64,000 nucleotides of DNA from Bog-473 sp963753115. Its GTDB lineage: Bacteria > Actinomycetota > Acidimicrobiia > Acidimicrobiales > RAAP-2. Within the stretch, counting starts at the first letter, position 1, and each line of letters opens with the position of its first letter. The stretch spans positions 165,166-229,165 of the forward strand of contig CAVWBB010000029.1 in assembly GCA_963753115.1 (NCBI GenBank), in the 5' to 3' direction. Below are positions 17,225-29,917 of this stretch, piece after piece. A program made the position numbers and the translations under genes. The notes under the pieces are model-generated. The model was not told the DNA's origin. It was given only the letters and a program-made list of their open reading frames with translations, and searched no databases.

Positions 17225-18508
17225 ATGACCGTTGATGCCCTTGCCGGCGCGCACGCCGGCACCGACGCCGGGGACAGCAATGCCTCCGGCGACGACACCT
17301 ACGAGACAGCCCGGACCTTCGAGTCCCTCGGCGTCTCACCCGAGCTGAACAAGGCGCTGGCAGATGAAGGCATCGTCAGCGCCTTTCCGATTCAGGCCCT
17401 GACCGTCGCCGACGCGCTGGCCGGGCGTGACGTCTGCGGCAAGGCGAAGACGGGTTCGGGCAAGACCCTCGCCTTCGGCGTCCCGCTGCTGCAGCGGGCC
17501 AAGGCCACCCGGGAGGCACAGGGACCTCGTCCCCCCACCCGCCCCGCGCGCCCGCTCGCCCTCGTCCTCCTTCCCACCCGCGAGCTCGCCGTGCAGGTGT
17601 ACGACGTCCTGGAACCTCTGGCCAAGAAGCTGGGGCTCCACGCCGTGGCCGTCTACGGCGGCGCCGACATCGACCGCCAGGTCACCAAGCTGCGCAAGGG
17701 CGTGGACCTGATCATCGCGACCCCCGGGCGCCTCATCGATCTCGGCGACCGCGGCGAAATCGCCGTCGACGAGCTCGAGACCCTGGTGCTCGACGAAGCC
17801 GACCGCATGGCCGACATGGGATTCATGCCCCAGGTCGAATGGGTGCTCCGCCGGCTCGACCAGCCTCACCAGACGCTCCTCTTCTCTGCCACGCTCGACG
17901 GCGCCGTCGACCGCCTGGTCAAGCGCTACCTGACGGATCCCGTCTTCCACGAGGTCGCATCGAACACACAGACCGTGACCCTGATGGAGCACCGGTTCCT
18001 GCAGGTGCACCAGATGGACAAGGTCAAGGTGGCGGCGGCCATCTGCCGCAGCCAGGAGAAGTCGCTCCTCTTCGTGCGCACCAAGCGAGGTGCCGACCGT
18101 CTGGTGGAGAACCTCGGCAAGGAGGGGATCAAGGCGCAGGCCATCCACGGCGACCTGCGCCAGGCCAACCGCGAGCGCGCCCTGGCCGACTTTTCCAACG
18201 GCAAGCTCGCCGTCCTCGTCGCCACCGACGTGGCGGCCCGGGGCCTGCACATCGAAGGGGTCGACGGGGTCATCCACTACGACCCTCCGGAGGACCACAA
18301 GGCCTACCTGCACCGGTCGGGGCGCACGGCGCGGGCCGGCAGGGCCGGGGTCGTGGTGAGCCTGTCGCTGTGGAACCAGCTGGTCGAGATGGAGGTGATC
18401 CAGCGGCGGCTGGGCCTGCGCATCCCGATCGTCGAGATGTTCTCCAACGACCCGCGCCTCGCCGACCTGGCCGCCTGGACGCCCCTCCCCGAGGAGAGCG
18501 TCCTCTGA
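17225..18508 (+). CDS. DEAD-box ATP-dependent RNA helicase
   Basis: This 427-residue DEAD-box helicase carries all motifs in order: Q motif region FESLGVSPELNKALADEG...FPIQ (about residues 31-58), motif I CGKAKTGSGKT (about 70-80), Ia PTRELA, TPGRLIDLG, DEAD in VLDEADRMADMGF (about 188), SAT, and the C-terminal ATDVAARGLHIEGVD and HRSGRTARAG. It ends soon after the helicase core, with no long basic tail. The first gene of a likely operon: the PIG-L gene overlaps its stop. A structured leader precedes it. Confidence 0.96.
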   Translation: MTVDALAGAHAGTDAGDSNASGDDTYETARTFESLGVSPELNKALADEGIVSAFPIQALTVADALAGRDVCGKAKTGSGKTLAFGVPLLQRAKATREAQGPRPPTRPARPLALVLLPTRELAVQVYDVLEPLAKKLGLHAVAVYGGADIDRQVTKLRKGVDLIIATPGRLIDLGDRGEIAVDELETLVLDEADRMADMGFMPQVEWVLRRLDQPHQTLLFSATLDGAVDRLVKRYLTDPVFHEVASNTQTVTLMEHRFLQVHQMDKVKVAAAICRSQEKSLLFVRTKRGADRLVENLGKEGIKAQAIHGDLRQANRERALADFSNGKLAVLVATDVAARGLHIEGVDGVIHYDPPEDHKAYLHRSGRTARAGRAGVVVSLSLWNQLVEMEVIQRRLGLRIPIVEMFSNDPRLADLAAWTPLPEESVL

Positions 18509-19257
18509 GCGACGACGGGCCGATAGCGGTCTGGTCCCCCGAAGACGGGGTCCGCCGTGTGCTGGTCGTGACCGCCCATCCCGACGACGTCGACTTCGGG
18601 ACGGCCGGGACCGTGGCCGCCTTCACCTCGGCCGGCGTCGAGGTCACCTACTGCATCGCTTCCTCCGGCGACGCCGGGGGTTCGGACCGCTCCATGTCGC
18701 GGGCCGACATGGCCGCGCTCCGCCAAGACGAGCAACGCGCCGCAGCGGCCGTCGTCGGCGTGAGCGACGTGCGCTTCCTGGGCCACCCCGACGGGATGGT
18801 CGAGGCCAACCTTGCGTTGCGCCGCGACATCAGCCGGGTCATCCGCCAGGTGCGGCCCGAGCGCGTGCTGACCCAGTCGCCCGAGCGCAACTGGGAATTC
18901 ATTTTCGCCAGCCATCCCGACCACCTGGCGACGGGCGAGGCCGCGGTCTGCGCGGTCTACCCCGACGCGCGCAACCCCTTCGCCCATCCCGAGCTCCTCG
19001 ACGACGAGGGCCTCGAGCCCTGGACGGTCGGGGAGCTGTGGATCATGGGGCCGGCGGGGCAGGGTGCGGGCATCGCCGTGGACACGACAGCCACGGTCGA
19101 GCGCAAAGTGGCCGCGCTCATGTGCCACAAGAGCCAGTTGCCCGATCCCGAGGCGGTGACCCAGCGGGTCCTCGCTGGGGCGCGTGCACTGGGGGAGTTG
19201 GCCGGGTTCGCCGAGGGCGGCTGCGCCGAGCTCTTCCGGGTCACCCGCATCCCCTGA
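18505..19257 (+). CDS. PIG-L/LmbE family zinc-dependent deacetylase
   Basis: This protein belongs to the PIG-L family of N-acetylglucosaminyl deacetylases, which includes MshB and Mca of mycothiol metabolism. Zinc-binding motifs are VLVVTAHPDDVDFGTAG and FASHPDHLATGEAA. The residues before the first motif (GPIAVWSPEDGVRR) look coding and resemble homologues, yet no ATG, GTG or TTG precedes them in frame: the likely start is CTG 18505, which overlaps the helicase stop as CTGA. A GTG at 18559 would begin directly at the first strand. The exact deacetylation substrate is unknown. Confidence 0.85.
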   Translation: MSDDGPIAVWSPEDGVRRVLVVTAHPDDVDFGTAGTVAAFTSAGVEVTYCIASSGDAGGSDRSMSRADMAALRQDEQRAAAAVVGVSDVRFLGHPDGMVEANLALRRDISRVIRQVRPERVLTQSPERNWEFIFASHPDHLATGEAAVCAVYPDARNPFAHPELLDDEGLEPWTVGELWIMGPAGQGAGIAVDTTATVERKVAALMCHKSQLPDPEAVTQRVLAGARALGELAGFAEGGCAELFRVTRIP

Positions 19258-19262
19258 GCGGC

Positions 19263-19979
19263 ATGGGCGCCGGAGACCTCTGGTTGGTCGTGCAGCACGT
19301 GGCCTTCGAGGGCCCGGGCTCCGTCGCTCTCGCCGTCCGTGACGCCGGTGCCGAACTGACGGTCGTGCGCGTTGATCGCGGTGACGCCATCCCGCCGCCG
19401 GCAGCGCTGGCGGACGTGGCGGGGCTCGTCGTCATGGGCGGCCCGATGGGCGTGCACGACGACCTCGAGTGGCTGGCCGATGAGCGTGCGCTCCTGCGGG
19501 CGGCGGTCGAGGCCGGCCGGCCGGTCCTCGGCGTGTGCCTCGGCGCGCAGCAACTCGCCGCCGCACTGGGCGCGCCGGTGACACGGGGACCCGCGCCCGA
19601 GGTGGGCACCGGCGAGGTGCACCTGACGAGGGAGGCCAACAGGGATCCCGTGTTCGGCCCGGCTCCCTCGCCGCTCCCGTGCATCCACTGGCACGGCGAC
19701 ACGTTCGGCCTGCCCGAGGGTGCCGTGCGGCTGGCCGGCAACGATGCCTACGAGAACCAGGCCTTCCGGATCGGTGCACGCGCGTACGGCCTGCAGTTCC
19801 ATGTGGAGGTCACCTCCAGCCTGGTGGCCCACTGGGGTCCGCACCTCCCACCTGGCGTCTTCCTCCGCACCTCCGACGTGGCGCACGTGGCCCGCGCCGG
19901 CGAGGGCATCGTGCGGCGCTTCGTCAATCTGGCCGCCGACGACGCTGTCGGCGATGCTGCCGCGGGTGTGGTCGCCTGA
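19263..19979 (+). CDS. Class I glutamine amidotransferase-like protein
   Basis: This 238-residue protein carries a GATase1 domain like GMP synthase N-terminal domains. The nucleophile region is PVLGVCLGAQQLAAALG (Cys), and the His/Glu of the triad are in GLQFHVEVTS. MGGPMGVHDD forms the oxyanion region. It stands alone without a synthetase partner, so it probably acts as a gamma-glutamyl hydrolase-type or unknown amidotransferase. It starts 5 bases after the PIG-L stop and overlaps the next gene by one base, so it belongs to the helicase operon. Confidence 0.88.
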   Translation: MGAGDLWLVVQHVAFEGPGSVALAVRDAGAELTVVRVDRGDAIPPPAALADVAGLVVMGGPMGVHDDLEWLADERALLRAAVEAGRPVLGVCLGAQQLAAALGAPVTRGPAPEVGTGEVHLTREANRDPVFGPAPSPLPCIHWHGDTFGLPEGAVRLAGNDAYENQAFRIGARAYGLQFHVEVTSSLVAHWGPHLPPGVFLRTSDVAHVARAGEGIVRRFVNLAADDAVGDAAAGVVA

Positions 19980-20323
19980 TGGCCGTGTCCGTCGCCACCG
20001 TCCGGCGCCTCGCGTTGGCCTTGCCCGAGACCGCGGAGGGCCCGCACCACGACATGACCGCCTTCCGTGTCGCGGGGAAGATCTTCGCCACCATCCCGGC
20101 CGAGGGCGGCAGGGTCCACGTGTTCGTCGACGACGACGAGGTCACTGCGTACTGCGCCGAATATCCGGCTGCGGTCGAGGAGCTGTGGTGGGGCAGCAAG
20201 CGACGCGGCTGTCGTGTCTCTTTCGCCAAGGCCACCGTGCCTCTGGTGCGCGAGCTCCTTGTCGAGTCGTGGCGCCGACGTGCGCCGAAGAAGGTGTTGG
20301 CCCGCTTCGACGATCCGACCTGA
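19979..20323 (+). CDS. MmcQ/YjbR family protein
   Basis: This 114-residue protein is of the MmcQ/YjbR family, small CyaY-like-fold proteins of unknown function thought to bind DNA or metals. Markers are VRRLALALPETAEGPHHDMTAF near the start, GKIFATI, and KRRGCRVSFAKA. The ATG overlaps the amidotransferase stop (TGATG). The stop codon lies inside a 17-base tandem duplication. It is the last gene of the helicase operon and converges on aconitase. Confidence 0.85.
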   Translation: MAVSVATVRRLALALPETAEGPHHDMTAFRVAGKIFATIPAEGGRVHVFVDDDEVTAYCAEYPAAVEELWWGSKRRGCRVSFAKATVPLVRELLVESWRRRAPKKVLARFDDPT

Positions 20324-20345
20324 CGGCCGATCCGACCTGACGGCC
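20312..20345 (+). repeat. 17-base perfect tandem duplication across the yjbR stop
   Basis: GATCCGACCTGACGGCC occurs twice in direct succession (20312-20328 and 20329-20345). The first copy contains the yjbR-like stop codon. The second fills most of the gap to the convergent aconitase gene. It probably arose by slippage. Confidence 0.9.
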
Positions 20346-20354
20346 GAACCGGAC

Positions 20355-23066
<2,712 letters not shown>

Positions 23067-23199
23067 GGACCCATTCTGCCGTGGGGCCGCCCGCACCGCC
23101 CAAACGGGTCGGCGGAGTCACCGCCGGCGCCCTCGGAGCCGCGCCCGAGGTCAACATCCGCCCAACATCGGGCCGACACCCACGTTGAGGGTCCACTTC

Positions 23200-23215
23200 G
23201 TAACGACTTCGTAAC
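23200..23215 (+). promoter_or_regulatory. Direct repeat GTAAC-N6-GTAAC, MtrA-like box
   Basis: ACTTCGTAAC occurs twice with an 11-base period (23195-23204 and 23206-23215). The core GTAAC-N6-GTAAC resembles the binding site of the actinobacterial response regulator MtrA, known to control cell-wall hydrolases. It ends 45 bases before the start of a CHAP-domain gene. An 11-base period is also seen for PhoP-type regulators. Confidence 0.6.
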
Positions 23216-23260
23216 CGCTGTGGTCCCCGGGCACCGGACCCAGCGTGCAGAATCGTGGCC

Positions 23261-24728
23261 GTGCGCACACGCGGTGGCACCACGAGTGTCAGCCGGTCGG
23301 GTCCGCGGCGCCCCCGCCTGGTATCGGCCATCCCATCACGGGTCACCCGGGCCATGGCAGCCGTCCTCGTGCCCGCCGCGCTCGTCGTCGGGGTGGGCGG
23401 CGGCCTGGCATCGAGCGCGGTCAGCGGGACCCCGGCCGGGGCGGCCCAGAGCGCGCACGTCTACAACGACGGGGGCATGATCGGCTTCGGCAGCGTGGGC
23501 CTGACCAATCCGTCGATCCCCCAGCCCCTGAACTCACCGGTGTTCTCGGGCGTGGCCACCGACGACGGCAACGGGTACGTGCTGGCCAGCGCGGACGGCG
23601 GCGTCTTCGCCTACGGGGACGCCAGCTTCGAGGGCTCCGCCGGCAGCCTGCCGCTGCAGGGCCCGATCGTGGCCATGGGGATCACGCCCGACGCCAAGGG
23701 CTATTGGCTGGGCGCGCTCGATGGCGGCGTGTTCGCCTACGGCGACGCGGCGTTCTACGGCTCCATGGGTGGCACGCACCTCAACCAGCCGATCGTCGGC
23801 ATGACGGCGACGCCTGACGGCAAGGGGTACTGGCTCGTCGCGGCCGACGGCGGCATCTTCTCCTACGGTGATGCCGCCTTCTACGGGAGCACGGGGAGCC
23901 TGCATCTCGATGCGCCCATCGTCGGCATGGCCAGCACGAGCGACGGCAAGGGCTATTGGCTGGTCGCCGCCGACGGCGGCATCTTCACCTACGGGGATGC
24001 CAACTTCTACGGCTCGGCCGGCGGGGCCAACCTGCCCGACGCTGTCGTCGGCATGGTGCCCTCGCCCGACGGCAGCGGCTACCTGATCGCCACGGAGAAC
24101 GGCGTCGTGCTGCCGTTCGGCGATGCGCACGCCTTCGGCGGCCTCCAGCTGAACCCGACGGCGACCCAGATCTCGGCCATCATCGGGAACAACCAGGGGA
24201 CCGGCTACTGGCTGCTCGATCCGCAGGCCTGGCAGTACAGCTTCTCGACCGCCACCCCCGAGCCGATGGCCCCCGGTGGCGCCAGCCATCGCCGCGGCCG
24301 CGGCGTCGCAGATCTTCCCGGACCCCGACACGCAGGGCGCCTTCTGCAATCCGTACGGCCCCTGCGAGCAGTGGTGCGCGCTGTTCGCCACCTGGGCCTG
24401 GGAACAGGCGGGCATCCCCATCCCGCGTTACGCCTTCACGGGCGACATCTGGGGCTGGGCGGCCTCCCAGGGCCGTGCGTTGCCGCCGACGGTCATGCCG
24501 GCGGTCGGCGACGCCGTCCTCTACGGGACCGGGCCGCAGAGCACCAGGACCTCCGTGCACGTCGGGATCGTGACCCAGGTCTGGCCCGACGACGCCATCA
24601 TGACGGTCGGTGGCGACTCGGGACCGGGACGGAGCGGGTACCTGTCGACCGCGTTGGACGGCCCGTTCCTGCCCGCCGACTCGGCCTCGTACAACGGCGT
24701 GCCGATCTACGGCTTCGCCCAGCCGTAG
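23261..24728 (+). CDS. Secreted beta-propeller repeat protein with C-terminal CHAP cell-wall hydrolase domain (frameshifted)
   Basis: The N-terminus has a basic stretch and a hydrophobic signal segment (AAVLVPAALVVGVGGGLASS). Then come five exact 42-residue repeats starting at bases 23573, 23699, 23825, 23951 and 24077, plus partial units at both ends, of the form GYWLVAADGGIFSYGDAAF YGS...PIVGM, likely a six-bladed propeller. At about 24270-24275 the frame breaks; in the next frame a CHAP amidase domain follows with the nucleophile in CEQWCALFATWAWEQAG and the His in TSVHVGIVTQ. Dropping one C of the run 24270-24274 joins both parts. GTG 23261 follows CAGAAT by 7 bases. A peptidoglycan hydrolase role is expected from CHAP. 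Confidence 0.8.
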
Positions 24729-24802
24729 GGGTCACCCCGCGGTTCTGCCTCGCAACCCCCCGGGGGTCTTCGCGTAGGCTGCCGGGCCGGAGGTCCACCA
24801 CC

Positions 24803-25024
24803 GTGCCCGTCTACGAATTCCGCTGTTCGACCTGTCACGCCGTCTTCGACGAGCGGCGGCCCATGGCCGATGCCGACGCGCCGGCGTGCTGCCCCGACGG
24901 GCACGTGGGCGCCCGGCGCCTGCTTCCCGTGTTCGCCACCACCGGCCTGGCGGCCGAGCCGATCGGGGGCCAGTGCGGCGCCCCGGTGGCGGGCGGCTGC
25001 GGCGGCGGCTGCGCCTGTTGCTGA
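24803..25024 (+). CDS. FmdB-type zinc ribbon protein
   Basis: This 73-residue protein begins VPVYEFRCSTCHAVFDERRPM, the zinc-ribbon start of the FmdB/CxxC_CxxC_SSSS family, with a second pair around ACCPDG. It ends in a Cys/Gly-rich tail, GGCGGGCACC. The function is unknown; the family name comes from a formamidase regulator. GTG 24803 has GGAGGT at 24789-24794 and a TAGGCT -10 element at 24775-24780. It stands just downstream of the CHAP gene but has its own promoter. Confidence 0.85.
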   Translation: MPVYEFRCSTCHAVFDERRPMADADAPACCPDGHVGARRLLPVFATTGLAAEPIGGQCGAPVAGGCGGGCACC

Positions 25025-25034
25025 GCACGCCGAC

Positions 25035-26138
25035 ATGACCCTCTCCTCCTGGGACGACTACCCCGTCCACCAAGCGGCCGAGTTCATCGCCCACCCCGCC
25101 ACGAGCGACCGCAACTTCTACGACCGTTACTACTTCAACATGCATCCCTCCTCGGGTGACTGGTTCGCCATCTTCGGCTACGGCCAGTACCCGAACCTCG
25201 GTGTGGTCGACGCCTTCATCGACGTGCGCCACGGCGGCTCCCAGCACGTGGTGCGTGCCTCGGCGCCGTTGGTCGACCGGGGCGACCTCACCGTGGGGCC
25301 GTTCCGCGTCGAGGTGCTCGAACCCCTGCGCCGCCTGCGGGTGGTGGTCGAGCCCACCGAGCACAGCGTGGCCATGGACGTCACGTGGGAGGGCCACATC
25401 CCCGCCATGGCCGAGCCGCGCCAGTACATGCGGAGCAAGGGCAAGGTGGTCTTCGACACGCAGCGGCTGGCCCAGACCGGGTGCTGGTCAGGGACGCTCT
25501 CGGTTGGCGGGACCGACCTCCCCGTCACGCCCGACCGCTGCTGGGGCACCCGCGACCGCTCGTGGGGCGTGCGACCCGTGGGCGAGCCCGAGACCGACGG
25601 CATCCGCCAGGGCGAGCTCGTGCTGGGCGGCATGTGGAACTACTTCCCGATGCAGTTCGACGACCACGCCATCATGTACATCTGCCACGAGCGCGACGAC
25701 GGTGAGCGCCCGCTGGTCCAGAGCGAGCGGGTCTGGGTCGACCCCGGCCGTCCCATCGAGGAGCTGGGCCGGTCCGAGCACGAGCATCACCTCATTCCGG
25801 GGACTCGCGTCATCGACCACTCGGTCGTGCGCTTCCCCGAGGCCGGGATCGAGGTCACGTGCACGCCGCTCCTGGCCAACTTCGTCTCCATCGGCACGGG
25901 GTACGGGATCGACGCCGACTGGCGCCACGGTATGTACCACGGCCCGGAGCCGGTGACCCAGGGGCTCGTCCTCGCCGTGGAGGAGGTGCAGGGCCTGGCC
26001 CAGTACGGCATCGTCGACCACGTGGCCGAGTTCTCCTACGACGGCCACGTCGGGTACGGGCTGCTCGAGCACGGCTTCTTCGGGCCCTACCGCCGGTACG
26101 GGTTGCTCGACGGAGGCATGGGGGCGCCGGCGGACTGA
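25035..26138 (+). CDS. Conserved protein of unknown function (DUF7064/AttH-like lipocalin-type, tentative)
   Basis: I do not recognise this 367-residue protein with certainty. It is rich in Trp, His and Tyr, has no signal peptide or membrane segment, and shows beta-rich two-part texture, for example FYDRYYFNMHPSSGDWFAIFG, RCWGTRDRSWGVRP and FDDHAIMYICHERDDG. The RCWGTRDRSWGVR block resembles carotenoid hydratase/AttH-like lipocalin pairs and proteins common in mycobacteria and Acidimicrobiia in lipid or steroid regions. It starts 10 bases after the FmdB-type gene, without an obvious ribosome site. Confidence 0.7.
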   Translation: MTLSSWDDYPVHQAAEFIAHPATSDRNFYDRYYFNMHPSSGDWFAIFGYGQYPNLGVVDAFIDVRHGGSQHVVRASAPLVDRGDLTVGPFRVEVLEPLRRLRVVVEPTEHSVAMDVTWEGHIPAMAEPRQYMRSKGKVVFDTQRLAQTGCWSGTLSVGGTDLPVTPDRCWGTRDRSWGVRPVGEPETDGIRQGELVLGGMWNYFPMQFDDHAIMYICHERDDGERPLVQSERVWVDPGRPIEELGRSEHEHHLIPGTRVIDHSVVRFPEAGIEVTCTPLLANFVSIGTGYGIDADWRHGMYHGPEPVTQGLVLAVEEVQGLAQYGIVDHVAEFSYDGHVGYGLLEHGFFGPYRRYGLLDGGMGAPAD

Positions 26139-26186
26139 GGGGGCGTCGCCGGGTTCAGCGCCGGGCCGGGCATGCGAGAATGAGGG

Positions 26187-27908
<1,722 letters not shown>

Positions 27909-28005
27909 CCACGGCCGGGCCGGCCCCTATCCTCTGCCCGGCATGGCAGGTGCGGGCCCGTCCCGCGGGCCGACCACGGAGAACCCCACAAGGAGTCGGA
28001 GCGAA

Positions 28006-28782
28006 ATGGATCTGAACGGCACGTCGGCGATCGTCACCGGAGGGGCGTCCGGCCTCGGCCTGGCCACCTCACGCCTGTTGGCGGAGCGCGGCGTGCGCGT
28101 GGTGGTCGCCGACCTCCAGGAGGACAAGGGCGTGCCGCTGGCCAAGGAGATCGGCGGGCTCTTCGTGCAGACGGACGTCACCAACGCCGAGCAGGTGATC
28201 ACCGCCGTGGACGCCGCGGTCGAGATGGCGCCGCTCAAGTCGCTGGTGAACTGCGCGGGCATCGGCTGGGCCACCCGCACCATCGGGCGCGACGGCGACT
28301 ATGCGTCGGCGCACGACCTCGACCTGTACCGGCGGGTGATCGAGATCAACCTCATCGGGTCGTTCAATTGCATCCGGCTGGCCGCCACCAAAATGAGCCT
28401 CAACGAGCCCGACGGGGACGGGGCCCGGGGCGCCATCGTGAACACGTCGTCGGTGGCGGCCGAGGACGGACAGATCGGGCAGGCCGCCTACTCGTCCTCC
28501 AAGGGCGGCGTGGTCGGCATGACGCTCCCCGTCGCCCGTGACCTGGCCGTGGTCGGCATCCGGGTCAACACGATTCTCCCGGGACTGATCGACACGCCGA
28601 TCTACGGCGCGGGCGAGGGGTCCGAGACGTTCAAGGGGAAGCTGGCGCAGGACGTGCTCTTTCCGCACCGCCTCGGCTACTCGACTGAGTTCGCCTCGTT
28701 GGCGCTCGAGCTCCTGTCCAACTCGTACATCAACGCCGAGTCGATCCGCATCGACGCCGGCATCAGGATGCAGCCGAAGTAA
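28006..28782 (+). CDS. SDR family oxidoreductase (17-beta-HSD10/3-hydroxyacyl-CoA dehydrogenase-like)
   Basis: This 258-residue classical short-chain dehydrogenase has the NAD motif VTGGASGLGLATSRLL, NCAG, the Ser in IVNTSSVAAEDGQIGQ and the active YSSSKGGVVG. The Tyr/Lys spacing is normal. DTPIYG and FPHRLGYSTEFASLALELLSN resemble type 2 3-hydroxyacyl-CoA dehydrogenases (HSD10), so 2-methyl-3-hydroxybutyryl-CoA or steroid oxidation is a reasonable guess. AAGGAGTCGGAG precedes the ATG. The esterase gene follows after 25 bases. Confidence 0.92.
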   Translation: MDLNGTSAIVTGGASGLGLATSRLLAERGVRVVVADLQEDKGVPLAKEIGGLFVQTDVTNAEQVITAVDAAVEMAPLKSLVNCAGIGWATRTIGRDGDYASAHDLDLYRRVIEINLIGSFNCIRLAATKMSLNEPDGDGARGAIVNTSSVAAEDGQIGQAAYSSSKGGVVGMTLPVARDLAVVGIRVNTILPGLIDTPIYGAGEGSETFKGKLAQDVLFPHRLGYSTEFASLALELLSNSYINAESIRIDAGIRMQPK

Positions 28783-28807
28783 CGACGACAGACGGGGGAG
28801 GCCGGTC

Positions 28808-29758
28808 ATGATCGACCCGGAGCTGGCGGCCATGATCGACATGCTGCCCAACATGGACCTGTCCGACCCGGTGGCGGCCCGGCGCGCCTTCGAGGAGATC
28901 CTCGTCGCCATCCGGTTCGACATCCCGGGGATCGAGACGCTCGACATCGAGGACCGCATGGTGCCCGGATGGGAGGACGATCCGGACGTGTCGGTGCGGG
29001 TCTACCGCCCGGCGGGCGCGTCGGCGGCGGCGCGGGTGCCCGGCATCCTCATGATCCACGGTGGTGGCTTCGTCATCGGCAGCGTCGAGGCGGAGCACGC
29101 CGGCGCGGCCCTCACCGCCATCGGCACGGGCGCCGTGGTCGTGTCGGTCGACTACCGCCTGGCGCCCGAACACCCCTACCCGGCGGGCCTGCACGACTGC
29201 TACGCCGCGCTGCGCTACCTGCATGCCGAGGCTGACGCCCTGGGAGTGGACACCGAGCGGGTGGCACTGACCGGTGCCAGCGCCGGCGGGGGGCTGGCGG
29301 CGGCGACGGCGCTGTTCGCCCGCGACCGGGGCGGCCCGGCGGTCTGCTTCCAGCTGTTGGCGATCCCCGAGCTCGACGACCGGCTCCAGACCCCGTCCAT
29401 GCAGCTGTTCGTGGACTCCCCGATGTGGAACCGTCCGCTGGCCGTGCAGAGCTGGCAGGCCTATCTCGGTGCGCGGTACGGATCCGACGACGTGCCGGCC
29501 TACGCGGCACCGGCGCGGGCCGACGACCTGTCGGGCCTGCCGCCCGCCTACGTCTCGACGGCGGAGCACGACCCGCTGCGCGACGAGGGGATCGCCTACG
29601 CCCAGCGCCTGTTGCAGGCGGGCGTCTCGGTGGAGCTGCACCAGTTCCCCGGCACCTTCCACGGCTCGGCCCTGGTGACGACGGCCGCCGTGTCCAAGCG
29701 CGCCCAGCGCGAGTCGTCGCTGGTGCTGCGGCAGGCACTGGGGGTCGAGCCGGCCTGA
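28808..29758 (+). CDS. Alpha/beta hydrolase, hormone-sensitive-lipase type esterase
   Basis: This 316-residue esterase has the HSL oxyanion motif ILMIHGGGFVIGS, the nucleophile in ALTGASAGGGLAAA, and a catalytic Asp/His in STAEHDPLRDEG and FPGTFHGSALV. The region preceding the core resembles cap helices. An operon with the SDR gene 25 bases upstream suggests joint degradation of an ester and the released alcohol (inference). A hairpin lies directly after its stop. The substrate is unknown. Confidence 0.92.
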   Translation: MIDPELAAMIDMLPNMDLSDPVAARRAFEEILVAIRFDIPGIETLDIEDRMVPGWEDDPDVSVRVYRPAGASAAARVPGILMIHGGGFVIGSVEAEHAGAALTAIGTGAVVVSVDYRLAPEHPYPAGLHDCYAALRYLHAEADALGVDTERVALTGASAGGGLAAATALFARDRGGPAVCFQLLAIPELDDRLQTPSMQLFVDSPMWNRPLAVQSWQAYLGARYGSDDVPAYAAPARADDLSGLPPAYVSTAEHDPLRDEGIAYAQRLLQAGVSVELHQFPGTFHGSALVTTAAVSKRAQRESSLVLRQALGVEPA

Positions 29759-29775
29759 CCCCGGACCGGTCGGGG
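29759..29775 (+). terminator. GC hairpin after the esterase gene
   Basis: CCCCG at 29759-29763 pairs with CGGGG at 29771-29775 around a 7-base loop, immediately after the stop. No U-rich tail follows, so it may act only with Rho or as an mRNA end stabiliser. Confidence 0.4.
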
Positions 29776-29917
29776 ACGCGTCGCCGCGGCCGTGCTCGAC
29801 CCGACGACCCGAGCGACCTCGCGCTGCCGCGGCACGGTCACCGACGTGGTGAGCGAAGGTGTGGGTTCGCGCCGACCACATGGTGCTGCAGGGCGGACGC
29901 CGGGCCGCGCAGCCCGA

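Noticed and set aside
23573..24202. Regular 126-base repeats as a possible CRISPR or satellite array
   Set aside because: They are in-frame protein repeats with diverged DNA, not short identical repeats with unique spacers.
24265..24280. Programmed +1 frameshift in the propeller-CHAP gene
   Set aside because: No slippery CCC-C or shift-prone stop codon context in frame, and several other genes here show the same kind of break.
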